DNA from: Stomoxys calcitrans
Taxonomy: Eukaryota; Arthropoda; Insecta; Diptera; Muscidae
Direction: 5' to 3'
DNA length: 64,000 bases
NCBI RefSeq assembly: GCF_963082655.1
Contig: NC_081552.1
Coordinates: 128,931,494 to 128,995,493 of the forward strand
Part shown: positions 45,168 through 57,032 of the stretch, in pieces
Layout of the letters: every line of letters starts with the position of its first letter
Position numbering within the stretch: position 1 is the first letter of the stretch
Notes under the pieces: generated by a model
The model's database searches: none
The model's input: the letters and a program-made list of their open reading frames with translations, nothing else
What the model was told of the DNA's origin: nothing
Made by a program: the position numbers and the translations under genes

Positions 45168-46382
45168 ACAAGTAAAAAGGCGTTAAGTTCGGCCGAGCCG
45201 AACTTTGGATACCCACCACCTCGGGTATATATGTAAACCGAAGGGCCTTACACAACTCACTGTCCCAAATTTTGCCGACATCGAACAATAAATGCGCCTT
45301 TTATGGGCCCAAAACCTTAAACCGAGGGATCGGTCAATATGGCAGCTATATCCAAATCTGATCCGATCTGTGCCAAATAAAAAAATGATTTTGAAAGGCC
45401 TAACACAACTCATTGTCCCAAATGTCAGCAAAATCGGATAATAAATGTGGCTTTTATAGGTCTAAGACCCAAAATCGGAGGATCGGTCTATATCTATCTA
45501 ATTCTGGACCGATCAGATCCAAATTGACGAAGGATGTTGAAGGGCTTAACACAACCCACTGTCGCAAATTTCAGCAAAATCGGATAATAAATGTGGCTTT
45601 TATGGGCCTAAGACCCAAAATCGGAGGATCGATCTATATGGCAGCTATATCTAAATCTGGACCCATCTAAGCCAAAGTAACGAATGATGTCAAAGGGCCT
45701 AACACAACTCACTGTCCCAAGTTTCAGCAATATCGGATAATAAATGTGGCTTTTATTGGCCTACGACCCTTAATCGGCGCATCGGTCTATATGGGGGCTA
45801 TATATAGATATAATCCGATATAGCACATCTTCGAACTTGCTTATAGACAAAAACCTGCTTTAAGAAAAAAGAATCTGTGCAAAGTTATAGCTCAATATCT
45901 CTATATTTGAAGACTGTAGCGTGATTTCAACAGACAGACGGACAGACGGACGGACATGTCTAGATCGTCTTAGATTTTTACGCTGATCAAGAATATATAT
46001 ACTTTATAGAGTCGGTAATTGATATTTGGATGTGTTGCAAGCGGATAATAAATGTGGCTTTTATTGGCCTAAGACCCTAAATCGGCGGGTCGGTCTATAT
46101 GGGGGCTATATCAAGACATAGTCCGATATAGCCCATCTTCGAACTTAACCTGCTTATGGACAAAAAAAAGAATCTGTGCAAAGTTTCAGCTCAATATCTC
46201 TATTTTTGAAGACTGTAGCGTAATTTCAACAGACAGACGGACGGACATGTCTAGATCGTCTTAGATTTTTACGCTGATCAAGAATATATATACTTTATAG
46301 GGTCGGAAATGGTTATTTCGATGTGTTGCAAACGGAATGACAAAATGAATATACCCCCATCCGTCGGTGGTGGGTATAAAAA
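45168..46382 (+). mobile_element. Family B element, copy B3, with duplicated 3' end
   Basis: The left end is ACAAGTAAAAAGGCGTTAAG with a palindrome carrying one change (TTCGGCCGAGCCGAA), then TACCCACCACCTCGGGTATA. About five unit motifs follow. The terminal block (GACA/GGAC tract, 'GATCAAGAATATATATACTT' core) occurs twice, near 45930-46005 and 46230-46300, with an extra unit between. The true end is the hairpin at 46350-46380. Confidence 0.8.
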
Positions 46383-47539
46383 GTATTATTTTTGATGAGA
46401 AATTTTTCTAAAAGCAAAAATATGGTAAATATTAAATTTTTGTGAAAACGAAAATTCAAATTGAAAAAATTCTAAGATAGAACTGATTAAAGATATCTTA
46501 GTATTTTTTTTTTAATTTTGCAGATAATAAACCACAGGATTTTTTTTACAGAAATCCCCAAAATACCCCTTTCGGGCAAAGATGGTTTCAAAATCGTCTT
46601 TTTTAGTAATTTTTCTGTGGAGGACTTGCATGACGGATTAGAGGACATATGGAATAAAAACACGTGTGCCCAATTGTTGGATCTGGGTTTTGGAAACTTT
46701 GTACGTTTTTCCAATTTTTTAATAAAAACTTGCTAATTTTGAAATACATATAGCACCAGTTTAAGTTGGCTTATCTTGTTCAAATTAAAATATCTTTAAA
46801 ACCATCTACTATATATCCTCTTCACAAACATAAAAGAAATAAGGTATTAAAGCAAGTTTTTACAACAAAGACTAATAAAAGAAAATAATTTTTTTTACAA
46901 AAAAATACAAAAATACACTTTTTTTTAATTTTTGATTAAATAACTTTTAACTGAACTATCAGATGTGGACCGTCATGCATACAAATTAAAATCACAAATG
47001 CCTCGTAAATTGCAAAATATAAAGCAGATCTCGGTCAAAATTGCAACAAACAAAAATTTAAAATCGAATATCTTCAAAACCAGTGGAGATATTGTATACC
47101 TCAAGTAGGTTTTTGTAGGGATTTTTGAACACTAAGCAGCAAAAAAAAAAAGAATTTTGAAAATCGGACCATAAATGAAGATTTGGCAGCCCCAACAAAT
47201 TTTCGGAGTACCGAGGTGACCAAATTTAGGAGCCTGCCAAGAGGCGTCCGGACCACCTAGGGCCCTGAACGTAAACTCGCTAAAACCTCCGCTCTAACCA
47301 TTCCAAATTTTAAAGAGATATCTCCATCCGTTCTCACACAGCATATTTCTTAGAAATTTTTTTTCCATTTTTTTTTTTCATTCTGCGTCGCTGACCAAAA
47401 ATTTGATTATGATAAACTTTCATAGCAGAGCACGCATTTTGACAATAAAATTAAATAATTTATAAGCGTTGTTCATTTATAGGACAATTCATGGTGAAAT
47501 TATAGACCAAACCGAAAATTTTTGACAGTAAAATAAAAG
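46383..47539. other. No gene recognised
   Basis: AT-rich sequence. A 72-codon plus frame at 46518-46736 has protein-like composition but no motif I know. A less AT-rich patch lies at 47200-47340. No repeat family from this window is recognised. Confidence 0.45.
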
Positions 47540-48546
47540 TGTTGCCAATGTTAACCCAGATTAGACTGAAATCTGCCTGTTCACGGAGAAGACGAAGGTA
47601 GGCCATTTTGACGCACCGCGTTTCCTCAGTAGAACAATTTCGATATCTGACAAGGTCAAACACTTACGTGTGATCTTGTACAGGAAACTGAATTGTAAGC
47701 GTACCAAGAAGGCGCACAGATGTTGGGCACTATGTAGACGGGTCGTAGTCTCGAATAGGTGCAACGCAAGGATAATATAATAGGTATAGGCGGAGCGATG
47801 AGGACCACGACCACTAGGGCACTGGAGACTATTCTGGATACTCGACCCATAGACATACAGATTTAGTGCGAGGACACAACTGCGGCTATGAGACTAAAAG
47901 CGATAAGAGAATGAATTGAAAATAGGAGCTGCTCATACATCGCGGTATAATCGAGGCGGAACCCTAGTATTGCCATCTGGAAAATCATGTTACACGGATG
48001 GATCAAAGAGGAAAGAGTCGGCCAGGGGGTCTGCATTGAGAACCCATGGACTGAGAACTGTTTTGGAGTAAGGGGATATGAGAAACCAGACGATTTGGCG
48101 GTGAAGACCAGAGACTGCCGTCAATAATCTTGGTTAACCCGAAGCTTTTCGGGTCGTCCGAGTTAAGAGAGTGGGCAACGAATGCGCATGTAACCCTGTG
48201 GAACAGCGAAACGGTCGGTAGGACGGCGAAAATCCTATGGCGGGTCCAGATCGTGAGAAGACGAGGCTATTCCTGAAAGGAAGCAAGAAGGAGTTCAGTA
48301 TAGCTTTTAGTGTCATAACGGGACACATAGGACTACTTATACGAAATCGGTGCGGCAAGTGATAGCATGTGTAGGCCATGTGGGGAAGTTGATGAGACGT
48401 TGGCGCATTTCCTATGTCACTTACTTGTTACGAGGTTACTTTTTAGTTTTTAGATCGCACAACAAGACGATAACTGGCTTAGGTGTATGTCCATAGTGGT
48501 ATGGAGCAGATTACTATCCGCACCCAATTTTCAATCTTACCTTATC
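47540..48546 (+). pseudogene. RNase H LINE 3' end, copy 3, with deletions
   Basis: RT C-terminal text ('LRVILYRKLNCKRTKKAHR', 'CWALCRRVVV') near 47640-47760 is followed by 'IGGAMRTTTTRALETILDTR'. Then comes a strongly shortened RNase H region in which only 'MLHGWIKEE' and 'EKPDDLAVKTRD' are recognisable. The C-terminal 'LMR...WRIS' region and the shared 3' untranslated text ('GGCTTAGGTGTATGTCCATA') end in a worn tail at 48531-48546. It belongs with the copies at 10590 and 18370 and is not functional. Confidence 0.75.
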
Positions 48547-48823
48547 GTAAAAAAATATTAATTATCACTCAGAAACACGAACTTAATACCCACTTTCACA
48601 ATTAAAATATTTAATTTAAGGACTTTTTTTAAATAATATTTAAAGATAAAAATTCTACAAATAAAATTTAATTAAAATAATAAGACTAGAATTAAGAGAA
48701 AATTCATATAGAATTATGTCTTAGAAAAATTTTTGAAAAAAATACCAAGATGATTTTGGGTTAAATAAAATTTTAAAAAAATTTTGTTTAAAACAATCAC
48801 TTTTATATTTTCATACCAATAAG

Positions 48824-49095
48824 GTAAGGCAAAAGTTGGGCTCTGCCGACTTTTTAATACCCTACACCTACCCTATGAGTACAAAGTGGGAGCTTTGTCT
48901 AATTCTGAACCAATTTTGATGGACCTTAGTGGATATTTTTAGAAGGGTTATTAAACAAACAGTATCAAATTTCGAGCAAATATGTACAAACTGTAATATA
49001 TACAGTTGAAAAATGACAACATAATTGTAAATTACCCAAAATCTGATCAAACTTCTAAGATATTATGGTAGGCATCGAGGAAAGCTGCTGCGACA
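48824..49095 (+). mobile_element. Family D element, copy D2, 3'-truncated
   Basis: It starts AAGGTAAGGCAAAAGTTGGG then CTGCCGACT, like D1, and keeps less than two units. It breaks off at about 49095 ('GGCATCGAGGAAAGCTGCTG'), where minus-strand LOA-type LINE sequence begins. Confidence 0.7.
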
Positions 49096-50935
49096 GGTGA
49101 TCTCCAGGGATTTTTGCCCTAAGATATGTTTCTATCAACCTCTCAAGAGTCCTCAGAATAAAGGATTTAGACTTATAGGACGAAAATCTTTCGCCTTCGT
49201 GTGGTGGGGTTTTAATGCTTTTGGAATGAAAATGACCTTCGTGTCCTCATTCCCACAGGTGTATATGACATTCTGGTGTATATGACACAAGCAGAGTATA
49301 TCTTCCTAAGCCAAGGAACCAGTCTATCAGATAAAGCTTGTAATTCAACCGGTGATACATCATCAGAACATGACAACTTAAAGGAGTCGAAACATCTTAT
49401 CGCCTAAAGGATTTTCGGCTAAGATACAATTTCCCTAACATGCTCCGACGAATGCATACCAGGGACAACCTTTTCTGGCGTCACGTTGTCCGTTGGAGAA
49501 TTTCCCGGGAAATGTGTATCTACGAGTAGTTCTAGTGTTTCTTCACTAGACATAGTCCATACATTCTCTGACCTCTGAATATACCGCACCGTAATAGGTC
49601 TCGAGGATAGAATCTTCCTTAGCCTAGAGGACTCAGATGTATCTCCACGGAGCTGCAGAATTCTACCCAGGATTTGTTCGGAGCCTTTCTCAGCTCGCCC
49701 CTATATTTACTTAGCTCAGCCTTATAGATGTCCCAATCGTGTGGTGCTCTTGTGGCTTTTGCTCTGTTGAAGAGTTTTCTGCAGTCCTTCCTTAGACGAA
49801 CCAGCTCTGGGGTCCACCATGGCGGTCGCTGTTTGCCCCTTGGCTTGGCACTAGGGCATGCTGACACAAGCGAGTCATTCAGGGCCTTCGTGATCCGCTT
49901 GACCAATATGTCTATATCCTCCTTAGTTTCCACCTCCTTTTCTGGTCTAGAAGGGATAGACATGCAGAATTTGTTCCGAAATTTATCCCAATCCGCCTTT
50001 CTTCTGTTTAGCCGAGGGACCACTATTTCAATCTTTTCTCCAAGGCTGAAACTAATATAACGACGATCAGAGAAGCTGTGGTCATCCAACACTTTCCAGT
50101 CGCATGTTCTTGCGCTTAAATATTCCGTAAAAGGTACTATCTAGTACCTACTGCCTGTTCTTGGTAATAGAGGTCGGTTTATCTCCTTTATTACAAATCG
50201 TCAGATTGAAACTTATAATTTATTCAGTAAGCAACTCACCCTTTTCGTTGACATCCGAACATCCCTATATCTGGGGTTGTGCATTAGCATCACTTCCTAC
50301 AATGAGGCTTTTCTTCCCAACAGAAGCGGCTTCAACCAGCGATTCAAGGTATGAAGGTGGCATCTCTGAATCTTGTGCCATATATAGGGAAGCCAGCCAG
50401 TAATGAGACTTGTTTATTTCAAGACTGGCTACTACTTAATCTTCAATACTTAGCGACGGAAGATTCGTTAGATTTTGTCATGATGAGCCTACGTACGCAT
50501 CCAGGGGCAGGCGAGAAAGTTGTGGAACCACTCTTCCTCAGGACACTGGACACTTGCAGTGTGGATGATTTATCCTTAGATGCTTCACTAACTGTTGCTG
50601 TCGAAGTATTTTCTGAGTTCCGTGCTTCCCCGCTGGCATACACTTTGAGCCCAGTCTAACTTTCTGACCCACCTACACAGGGCTTGTCGGGTCCTGTTTC
50701 GATACCATCCCCTCCTGTCTCGATCGCGACAGGGAGATTTTCAGTCTCCTGCAATTCGTCTGACTTGAGCGATGTTGTCGATAGTTCCTCAGGCAACTGT
50801 TCAACAACAACTGCTGAGTCGTCTCCTGATTCCCCGCCCCATCGCTTCTATAGTGCGGAGATAGGGAAGGAAGATATCTTTGGTCTAACATTTGGAAAGT
50901 TTAGCCTCCACTGCACTGAAGCCGGGCATTGAAAA
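49096..50935 (-). pseudogene. LOA-type LINE, copy LOA2 (ORF1 part, endonuclease, linker)
   Basis: On the minus strand from 50935: an ORF1 C-terminal half ('VLRKSGSTTFSPAPGCVRR' at 50443-50643), a deletion into mid-endonuclease text near 50400-50280 ('SDANAQP'), then a 157-codon frame at 49619-50092. That frame contains SDRR (SDHR elsewhere), the linker and 'KQRPPWWTPELVRLRKDCRK'. It ends in the RT approach region (49100-49560). The RT palm and the 3' end are missing, which is unusual because LINEs normally lose 5' ends. A later rearrangement is likely. Confidence 0.75.
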
Positions 50936-51226
50936 GCTGCAAACACAACAGATGGTAACGGCATACTCCACTCGACTGACCCAATTGCTTGATGAAAGCA
51001 CTCCTACCGATGGCAAACCATTGCCCATTGGCAAACCATTGCCCACTGGCAAACCATTTCCCACTCCATTGAAATGCCGTGAAATCCGTACTAGAAGCCT
51101 CCACCAAGAAATCCTTGGTACGACCAAGAATGTCGAGATGACACACTGATAAGGCGAATGCATCAGCTTGTCTGGGCAATCTGGCTTGCAGAATGCATAC
51201 CCGATGGTTGGAACCTCAGCATACTA

Positions 51227-51832
51227 AAGGGTGATTTTTTTGAGGTTAGGATTTTCATGCATTAGTATTTGACAGATCACGTGGGATTTCAGACATGGTG
51301 TCAAAGAGAAAGATGCTCAGTATGCTTTGACATTTCATCATGAATAGACTTACTAACGAGCAACGCTTGCAAATCATTGAATTTTATTACCAAAATCAGT
51401 GTTCGGTTCGAAATGTGATCAAATTTTGACAAATTTTGTTCAGCGATGAGGCTCATTTCTGGTTGAATGGCTACGTAAATAAGCAAAATTGCCGCATTTG
51501 GAGTGAAGAGCAACCAGAAGCCGTTCAAGAACTGCCCATGCATCCCGAAAAATGCACTGTTTGGTGTGGTTTGTACGCTGGTGGAATCATTGGACCGTAT
51601 TTTTTCAAAGATGCTGTTGGACGCAACGTTACGGCGAATGAACACATTTCGAACCGAACACTGATTTTGGTAATAAAATTCAATGATTTGCAAGCGTTGC
51701 TCGTTAGTAAGTCTATTCATGATGAAATGTCAAAGCATACTGAGCATCTTTCTCTTTGACACCATGTCTGAAATCCCACGTGATCTGTCAAATACTAATG
51801 CATGAAAATCCTAACCTCAAAAAATCACCCTT
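51227..51832 (+). mobile_element. Fold-back mariner-like element, 606 bp
   Basis: It is inserted at TA (51225-51226 and 51833-51834). The ends are AAGGGTGATTTTTT and its complement. The inverted arms are about 190 bp (51227-51417 and 51643-51832) and identical except for one T in a T-run. Ordinary mariner ends are only about 30 bp. Here both arms include the start of the transposase gene ('MNRLTNEQRLQIIEFYYQ', ATG near 51341 on the plus strand and its mirror on the minus strand). The 225-bp centre encodes 'QILFSDEAHFWLNGYVNKQ' to 'FKDAVGRNV'. The near-identity of the arms points to a recent event. Confidence 0.9.
51341..51642 (+). pseudogene. Mariner-like transposase remnant, copy 2
   Basis: The start codon and first 26 or so residues (to 'QCSVRNV') are followed at once by a stop and 'QILFSDEAHFW', which carries the first catalytic Asp. 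The reading continues through 'MHPEKCTVWCGLYAGGIIG' to 'GRNVTANE' and then enters the inverted arm. The helix-turn-helix region and the last two catalytic residues are absent. Confidence 0.85.
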
Positions 51833-52704
51833 TATATCCAGTAAACAAGAAAGGTAACATGACGGAATGTGCCAACTACAGAGGAATAAGTCTCCTCCCC
51901 ATCGCATACAAGATACTCTCGTGAGTACTGTGTGAAAGTTTAAAACCTGAACTCAATGAGATAATTGGGTCCTATCGATGCGGCTTCAGACCTGGTAAAT
52001 CTACCATAGACCAGGTATTCACACTGCGCCAAATCCTGGAAAAGACCCGAGAAGGACAAACCTCTTTCTCCTTCTTGTCTTGAAAGCCGCTTTCGATAGC
52101 GCTATACGTTCAAGCCATATCTGAGTTTGGTATCCCTGCAAAATAATAAGACTCTGCAGGATGACACTTGCTCAGTAAGAATAGGAAAGAATCTCTCCGA
52201 ATCATTTAATAGCAAACGATGTTTCAGACAAGGAGATAGCCTATCGTTTGATCCCTTTTATATCCTGCTGGAGAAGATTATATAGATGCAGATGTGAATA
52301 TATATGGCTCACTACTCACAAGACAACAAATGCTACTCGCCTTTGCCGACGACATCTATTTTATAGGTCTGTTAAAGGAAGCAGTAACAGCAGCCTTTGA
52401 AAGAATCGAAAGAGAATCGTCAGAAATGGAAGACAAACCGTCAAAATGGAAGAAAAACCGTTTAGATAAAGAAGACGGAGAATGTTGGAAACCACAACTT
52501 TAAGAGAGTCAGAAACTTTATCTACCTCCGTTCCGCCGTAACCGAAATATGAGCTGCATAAGCTGTATGAAGACGTTAACAGTGCTACACATACGTGTAC
52601 AACGGTACAATGATCAAAGAAGATCGAGGCGCTTGGAACGCTATTCTACATTCGGATAGTAGAACAAATGTTCTGCAATAGCCAATTAGAGTAAAGTAAT
52701 TAAA

Positions 52705-54322
52705 ACAAGTAAAAGCGTGCTAAGTTCGGCCGGGCCGAATCTTATATACCCTCCACCATGGATCGCATTTGTCAAGTTCTTTTCCCGGCATCTCTTCTTA
52801 GGCAAAAAAGGATATAAGAAAAGAGTTACTCTGCTATTAAAACGATATCAAGATATGGTCCGGTTCGGACCAAAATTAAATTATATGTTGCGTTAAGAAT
52901 TGCGCCCATTGGGGCTCCCGAAGTAAAATAGAGAGAACGATTTATATGGGATCTGTATCGGGCTATAGACCGATTCAGACCATAATAAACACGTTTGTTG
53001 ATGGTCATGAGAGGATCCAACGTACAAAATTTCAGGCATATCGGATAATAATTGCGACCTCTAGGGGTCAAGAAGTCAAGATCCCAGATCGGTTTATATG
53101 GCAGCTATATCAGGTTATGAACCGATTTGAACCTTATTTGATCCAGTTGTTGAAAGTAAAAATAAAATACGTCATGCAAAATTTCAGCCAAATCGGATAG
53201 AAATTGCGCCCTCTAGAAGCTCAAGAAATCAAATCCCCAGATCTGTTTATATGACAGCTATATCAGTTTATGAACCGATTTGAACCATACTTGGCACAGT
53301 TGTTGGATATCATAACGAAATACTTCGTGCAAAAATTCATTCAAATCGGATAAGAATTGTGCCCTCTAGAGGGTCAAGAAGTCAAGACCCAAGATCGGTT
53401 TATATGGTAGCTATATCAGGTTATGGACCGATTAGAACCATACTTGGCACAGTTGTTGGGTATCATAACAAAACACGTCGTGCGAAATTCCATTCCAATC
53501 GGATAAGAATTGCGCGTTCTAGAGGCTCAAGAAGTCAAGACCCATGATCGGTTTATATGGTAGCTATATCTGGTTATGGACCGATTTAAACCATACTTGG
53601 CACTGTTGTTGGATATAATAAGAAAACACGTCGTGCGAAATTTCATTTCAATCGGATAAGAATTGCGCACTCTAGAGGCTCAAGAAGTCAAGACCCAAGA
53701 TCGGTTTATATGGCAGCTATATCAGGTTATGGACCGATTTGAACCATACTTGGCACAGTTGTTGGATATCATAACAAAACACGTTGTGCAAAATTTCATT
53801 CTGATCGGATAAGAATTGCGCACGCTAGAGGCTCAAGAAGTCTAGACCCAAGATCGGTTTATATGGCAGCTATATCAGGTTATGAACCAATTTGAACCAT
53901 ACTTGGCACAGTTGTTGGATATCATAGCAAAACACGTCATGCAAAATTTCGTTCCAATCGGATAAGAATTGCGCACTCTACAGGCTCAAGAAGTCAAGAC
54001 CCAAGATCGGTTTATATGGCAGCTACATCAAAACATGGACCGATATGGCCCATTTACAATACCAACCGACCTACACTAATAAGAAGTATTTGTGCAAAAT
54101 TTCAAGCGGCTAGCTTTACTCCTTCGGAAGTTAGCGTGCTTTCGACAGACAGACGGACGGACGGACGGACGGACAGACGGACGGACATGGCTAGATCGAC
54201 ATAAAATGTCACGACGATCAAGAATATATATACTTTATGGGGTCTCAGACGAATATTTCGAGTAGTTACAAACAGAATGACGAAATTAGTATACCCCCCA
54301 TCTTATGGTGGAGGGTATAAAA
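52705..54322 (+). mobile_element. Family A element, copy A7
   Basis: Complete ends with eight unit motifs. The head unit is shortened (a deletion after 'TTAAATTATATGTTG'). The GGAC tract is at 54150-54186. Its last base adjoins the first base of A8. Confidence 0.85.
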
Positions 54323-55641
54323 ACAAGTAAAAGCGTGCTAAGTTCGGCCGGGTCGAATCTTATATACCCTCCACCATGGATCGCATTTGTCGAGTTCTTT
54401 TCCCGGCATATCTTCTTAGGCTAAAAAGGATATAACAAAAGATTTGCTCTGCTTTTAGAGCGATATCAAGATATGGTCCGGTTTGGACCACAATTAAATT
54501 ATATGTTGGAGGCCTGTGTAAAATGTCAGCCAATTCGAATAAGAATTGCGTCCTTTGGGGGCTCAAGAAGTAAAATAGAGAGATCGATTTATATGGGAGC
54601 TGTATCTGGCTATAGACCGATTCAGACCATAATAAACACGTATGTTGATGGTCATGAGAGAATCCGTCGTACAAAATTTCAGGCAAATCGGATAATAATT
54701 GCGACCTCTAGAAGCTCAAGAAGTCAAGATCCCAGATCGGTTTATATGACAGCTATATCAGGTAATGGACCGATTTGAGCCATGCTTGGCACAGTTGTTG
54801 GATGTCATAACAAAACACGTCGTGCCAAAATTCATTCAAATCGGATAAGAATTGCGCCCTCTAGAGGCTCAAGAAGTCAAGACCCAAGATCGGTTTATAT
54901 GACAGCTATATCAGGTTATGAACCGATTTGAACCATACTTAGCACAGTTGTTGGATATTATAACAAAACACATCGTGCAAAATTTCATTCCAATCGGACA
55001 AGAATTGCACACTCTAGAGGCTCAAGAAATCAAGACCCAAGATCGGTTTATGTGGCAGCTATATCAGGTTATGGACCGATTTGAACCATACTTGGCACAG
55101 TTGTTGGGTATCATAACAAAACACGTCGTGCCAAAATTCATTCAAATCGGATAAGAATTGCGCCCTCTCGAGGCTCAAGAAGTCAAGACCCAAGATCGGT
55201 TTATATGACAGCTATATCAGGTTATGGACCGATTTGAACCATACTTGGCACAGTTGTTGGATATTATAACAAAACACGTCGTGCAAATTCGGATAAGAAT
55301 TGCGCCCTCTAGAGGCTCAAGAAGTCAAGACCCAAGATCGGTTTGTATGGCAGCTATATCGAAACATGGACCGATATGGCCCATTTACAATACCAACCGA
55401 CCAACACTAATAAGAAGTATTTGTGCAAAATTTCAAGCGGCTAGCTTTACTCCTTCGGAAGTTAGCGTGCTTTCGACAGAGAGACGGACGGACAGACGGA
55501 CGACATGGCTAGATCGACATAAAATGTCACGACGATCAAGAATATATATACTTTATGGAGTCTCAGACGAATATTTCGAGTAGTTACAAACAGAATGACG
55601 AAATAAGTATACCCCCCATCTTATGGTGGAAGGTATAAAAA
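54323..55641 (+). mobile_element. Family A element, copy A8
   Basis: Begins ACAAGTAAAAGCGTGCTAAG directly after the A7 hairpin, with one change in the palindrome (GGGTCGAA). It has six unit motifs. One unit is shortened near 55285, and the final hairpin reads GGAAGGTATAAAA. Confidence 0.85.
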
Positions 55642-55646
55642 GAACA

Positions 55647-56925
55647 ACAAGTAAAAGCGTGCTAAGTTCGGCCGGGCCGAATCTTATATACCCTCCACCA
55701 TGGATGGCATTTGTCGAGTTCTTTTCCCGGCATCTCTTCTTAGGCAAAATAAGATATGGTCCGGTTCGAACCACAATTAAATTATATGTTGGAGACCTGT
55801 GTAAAATTTCAGCCAATTCGTATAAGAATTGCGCCCATTGGGGCTCACGAAGTAAAATAGAGAGAACGATTTTTACGGGATCTGTATCGGATCCGATTCA
55901 GACCATAATAAATACGTTTGTTGATGGTCATGAGAGGATCCGTCGTACAAAATTTTAGGCATATCGGATAATAATTGCGACCTCTAGGGGTCAATAAGTC
56001 AAGAAGTCAAGATCCCAGATCGGTTTATATGCCAGCTATATCAGGTTATGAACCGATTTGAACCTTATTTGACACAGTTGTTGAAAGTAAAAATAAAATA
56101 CGTCATGCAAAATTTCAGCCAAATCGGATAGGAATTGCGACCTCTAGAAGCTCAAGAAGTCAAATCCCCAGATCTGTTTATATGACAGCTATATCAGGTT
56201 ATGGACCGATTCAACCATATTTGGCATAGTTGTTGGATATTATAACGAAATACTTCGTGCAAAAATTCATTCAAATCGGATAAGAATTGTGCCCTCTAGA
56301 GGCTCTAGAAGTCAAGACCCAAGATCGGTTTATATGGCAGCCATATCAGGTTATGGACCGATTTGAACCATACTTAGCACAGTTGTTGGATATCATAACG
56401 AAACACGTCGTGCAAAATTTCATTCTGATCGGATAAGACGCGAGAGGCTCAAGAAGTCAAGACCCAAGATCGGTTTATATGGCAGCTATATCAGGTTATG
56501 GACCGATTTGAACCATACTTGGCGCAGTTGTTGGATATCATAACAAAACACGTCGTGCCAAAATTCATTCAAATCGGATAAGAATTGCGCACTCTAGAGG
56601 CTCAAGAAGTCAAGACCCAAGATCGGTTTATATGGCAGCTATATCAAAACATGGACCGATATGGCCCATTTACAATACCAACCGACCTACACTAATAAGA
56701 AGTATTTGTGCAAAATTTCAAGCGGCTAGCTTTACTCTTTCGGAAGTTAGCGTGCTTTCGACAGACAGACGGACGGACAGACGGACGGACATGGCTAGAT
56801 CGACATAAAATGTCACGACGATCAAGAATACATATACTTTATGGGGTCTCAGACGAATATTTCGAGTAGTATAACAGAGTGACGAAATTAGTATACCCCC
56901 CATCTTATGGTGGAGGGTATAAAAA
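55647..56925 (+). mobile_element. Family A element, copy A9
   Basis: Starts five bases after A8. It has six unit motifs, a shortened head (lost text after 'TTAGGCAAAAT' and after 'GTATCGGATC') and a complete 3' end. It shares the 'GTTGAAAGTAAAAATAAAATA' type variant unit with A7, which suggests common descent within the array. Confidence 0.85.
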
Positions 56926-56974
56926 TGCCTCCAGTTTGAATTTAAAAACAGCAAAAGTGAACACAACGGTCCAC

Positions 56975-56975
<1 letters not shown>

Positions 56976-57032
<57 letters not shown>
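56976..57032 (+). repeat. (TA)n microsatellite
   Basis: About 27 TA dinucleotides with one TTTA interruption, just outside the 3' end of A9. It is separate from the short TA core inside the element. Confidence 0.9.

Larger units (their letters stand above)
50936..52695 (+). pseudogene. RTE-like LINE, copy 2, interrupted by a mariner
   Basis: The linker with a local triplication (GKPLP/GKPF repeats at 51000-51060) is followed by 'RMHQLVWAIWLAECIPDGWN'. Then comes a mariner insertion (51227-51832), after which the text resumes with 'ECANYRGISLLPIAYKILS', 'CGFRPGKSTIDQVFTLRQIL' and 'MLLAFADDIYFIG'. The FADD box at 52342-52353 holds the RT catalytic aspartates. It ends near 52690 in decayed text. 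It matches copy 1 at 35277 where they overlap. Frameshifts and a stop make it inactive. Confidence 0.8.

Noticed and set aside
51301..51759. Two overlapping frames on opposite strands (139 and 107 codons) as separate genes
   Set aside because: They arise from the mirrored arms of the fold-back mariner and share the same C-terminal text for that reason.
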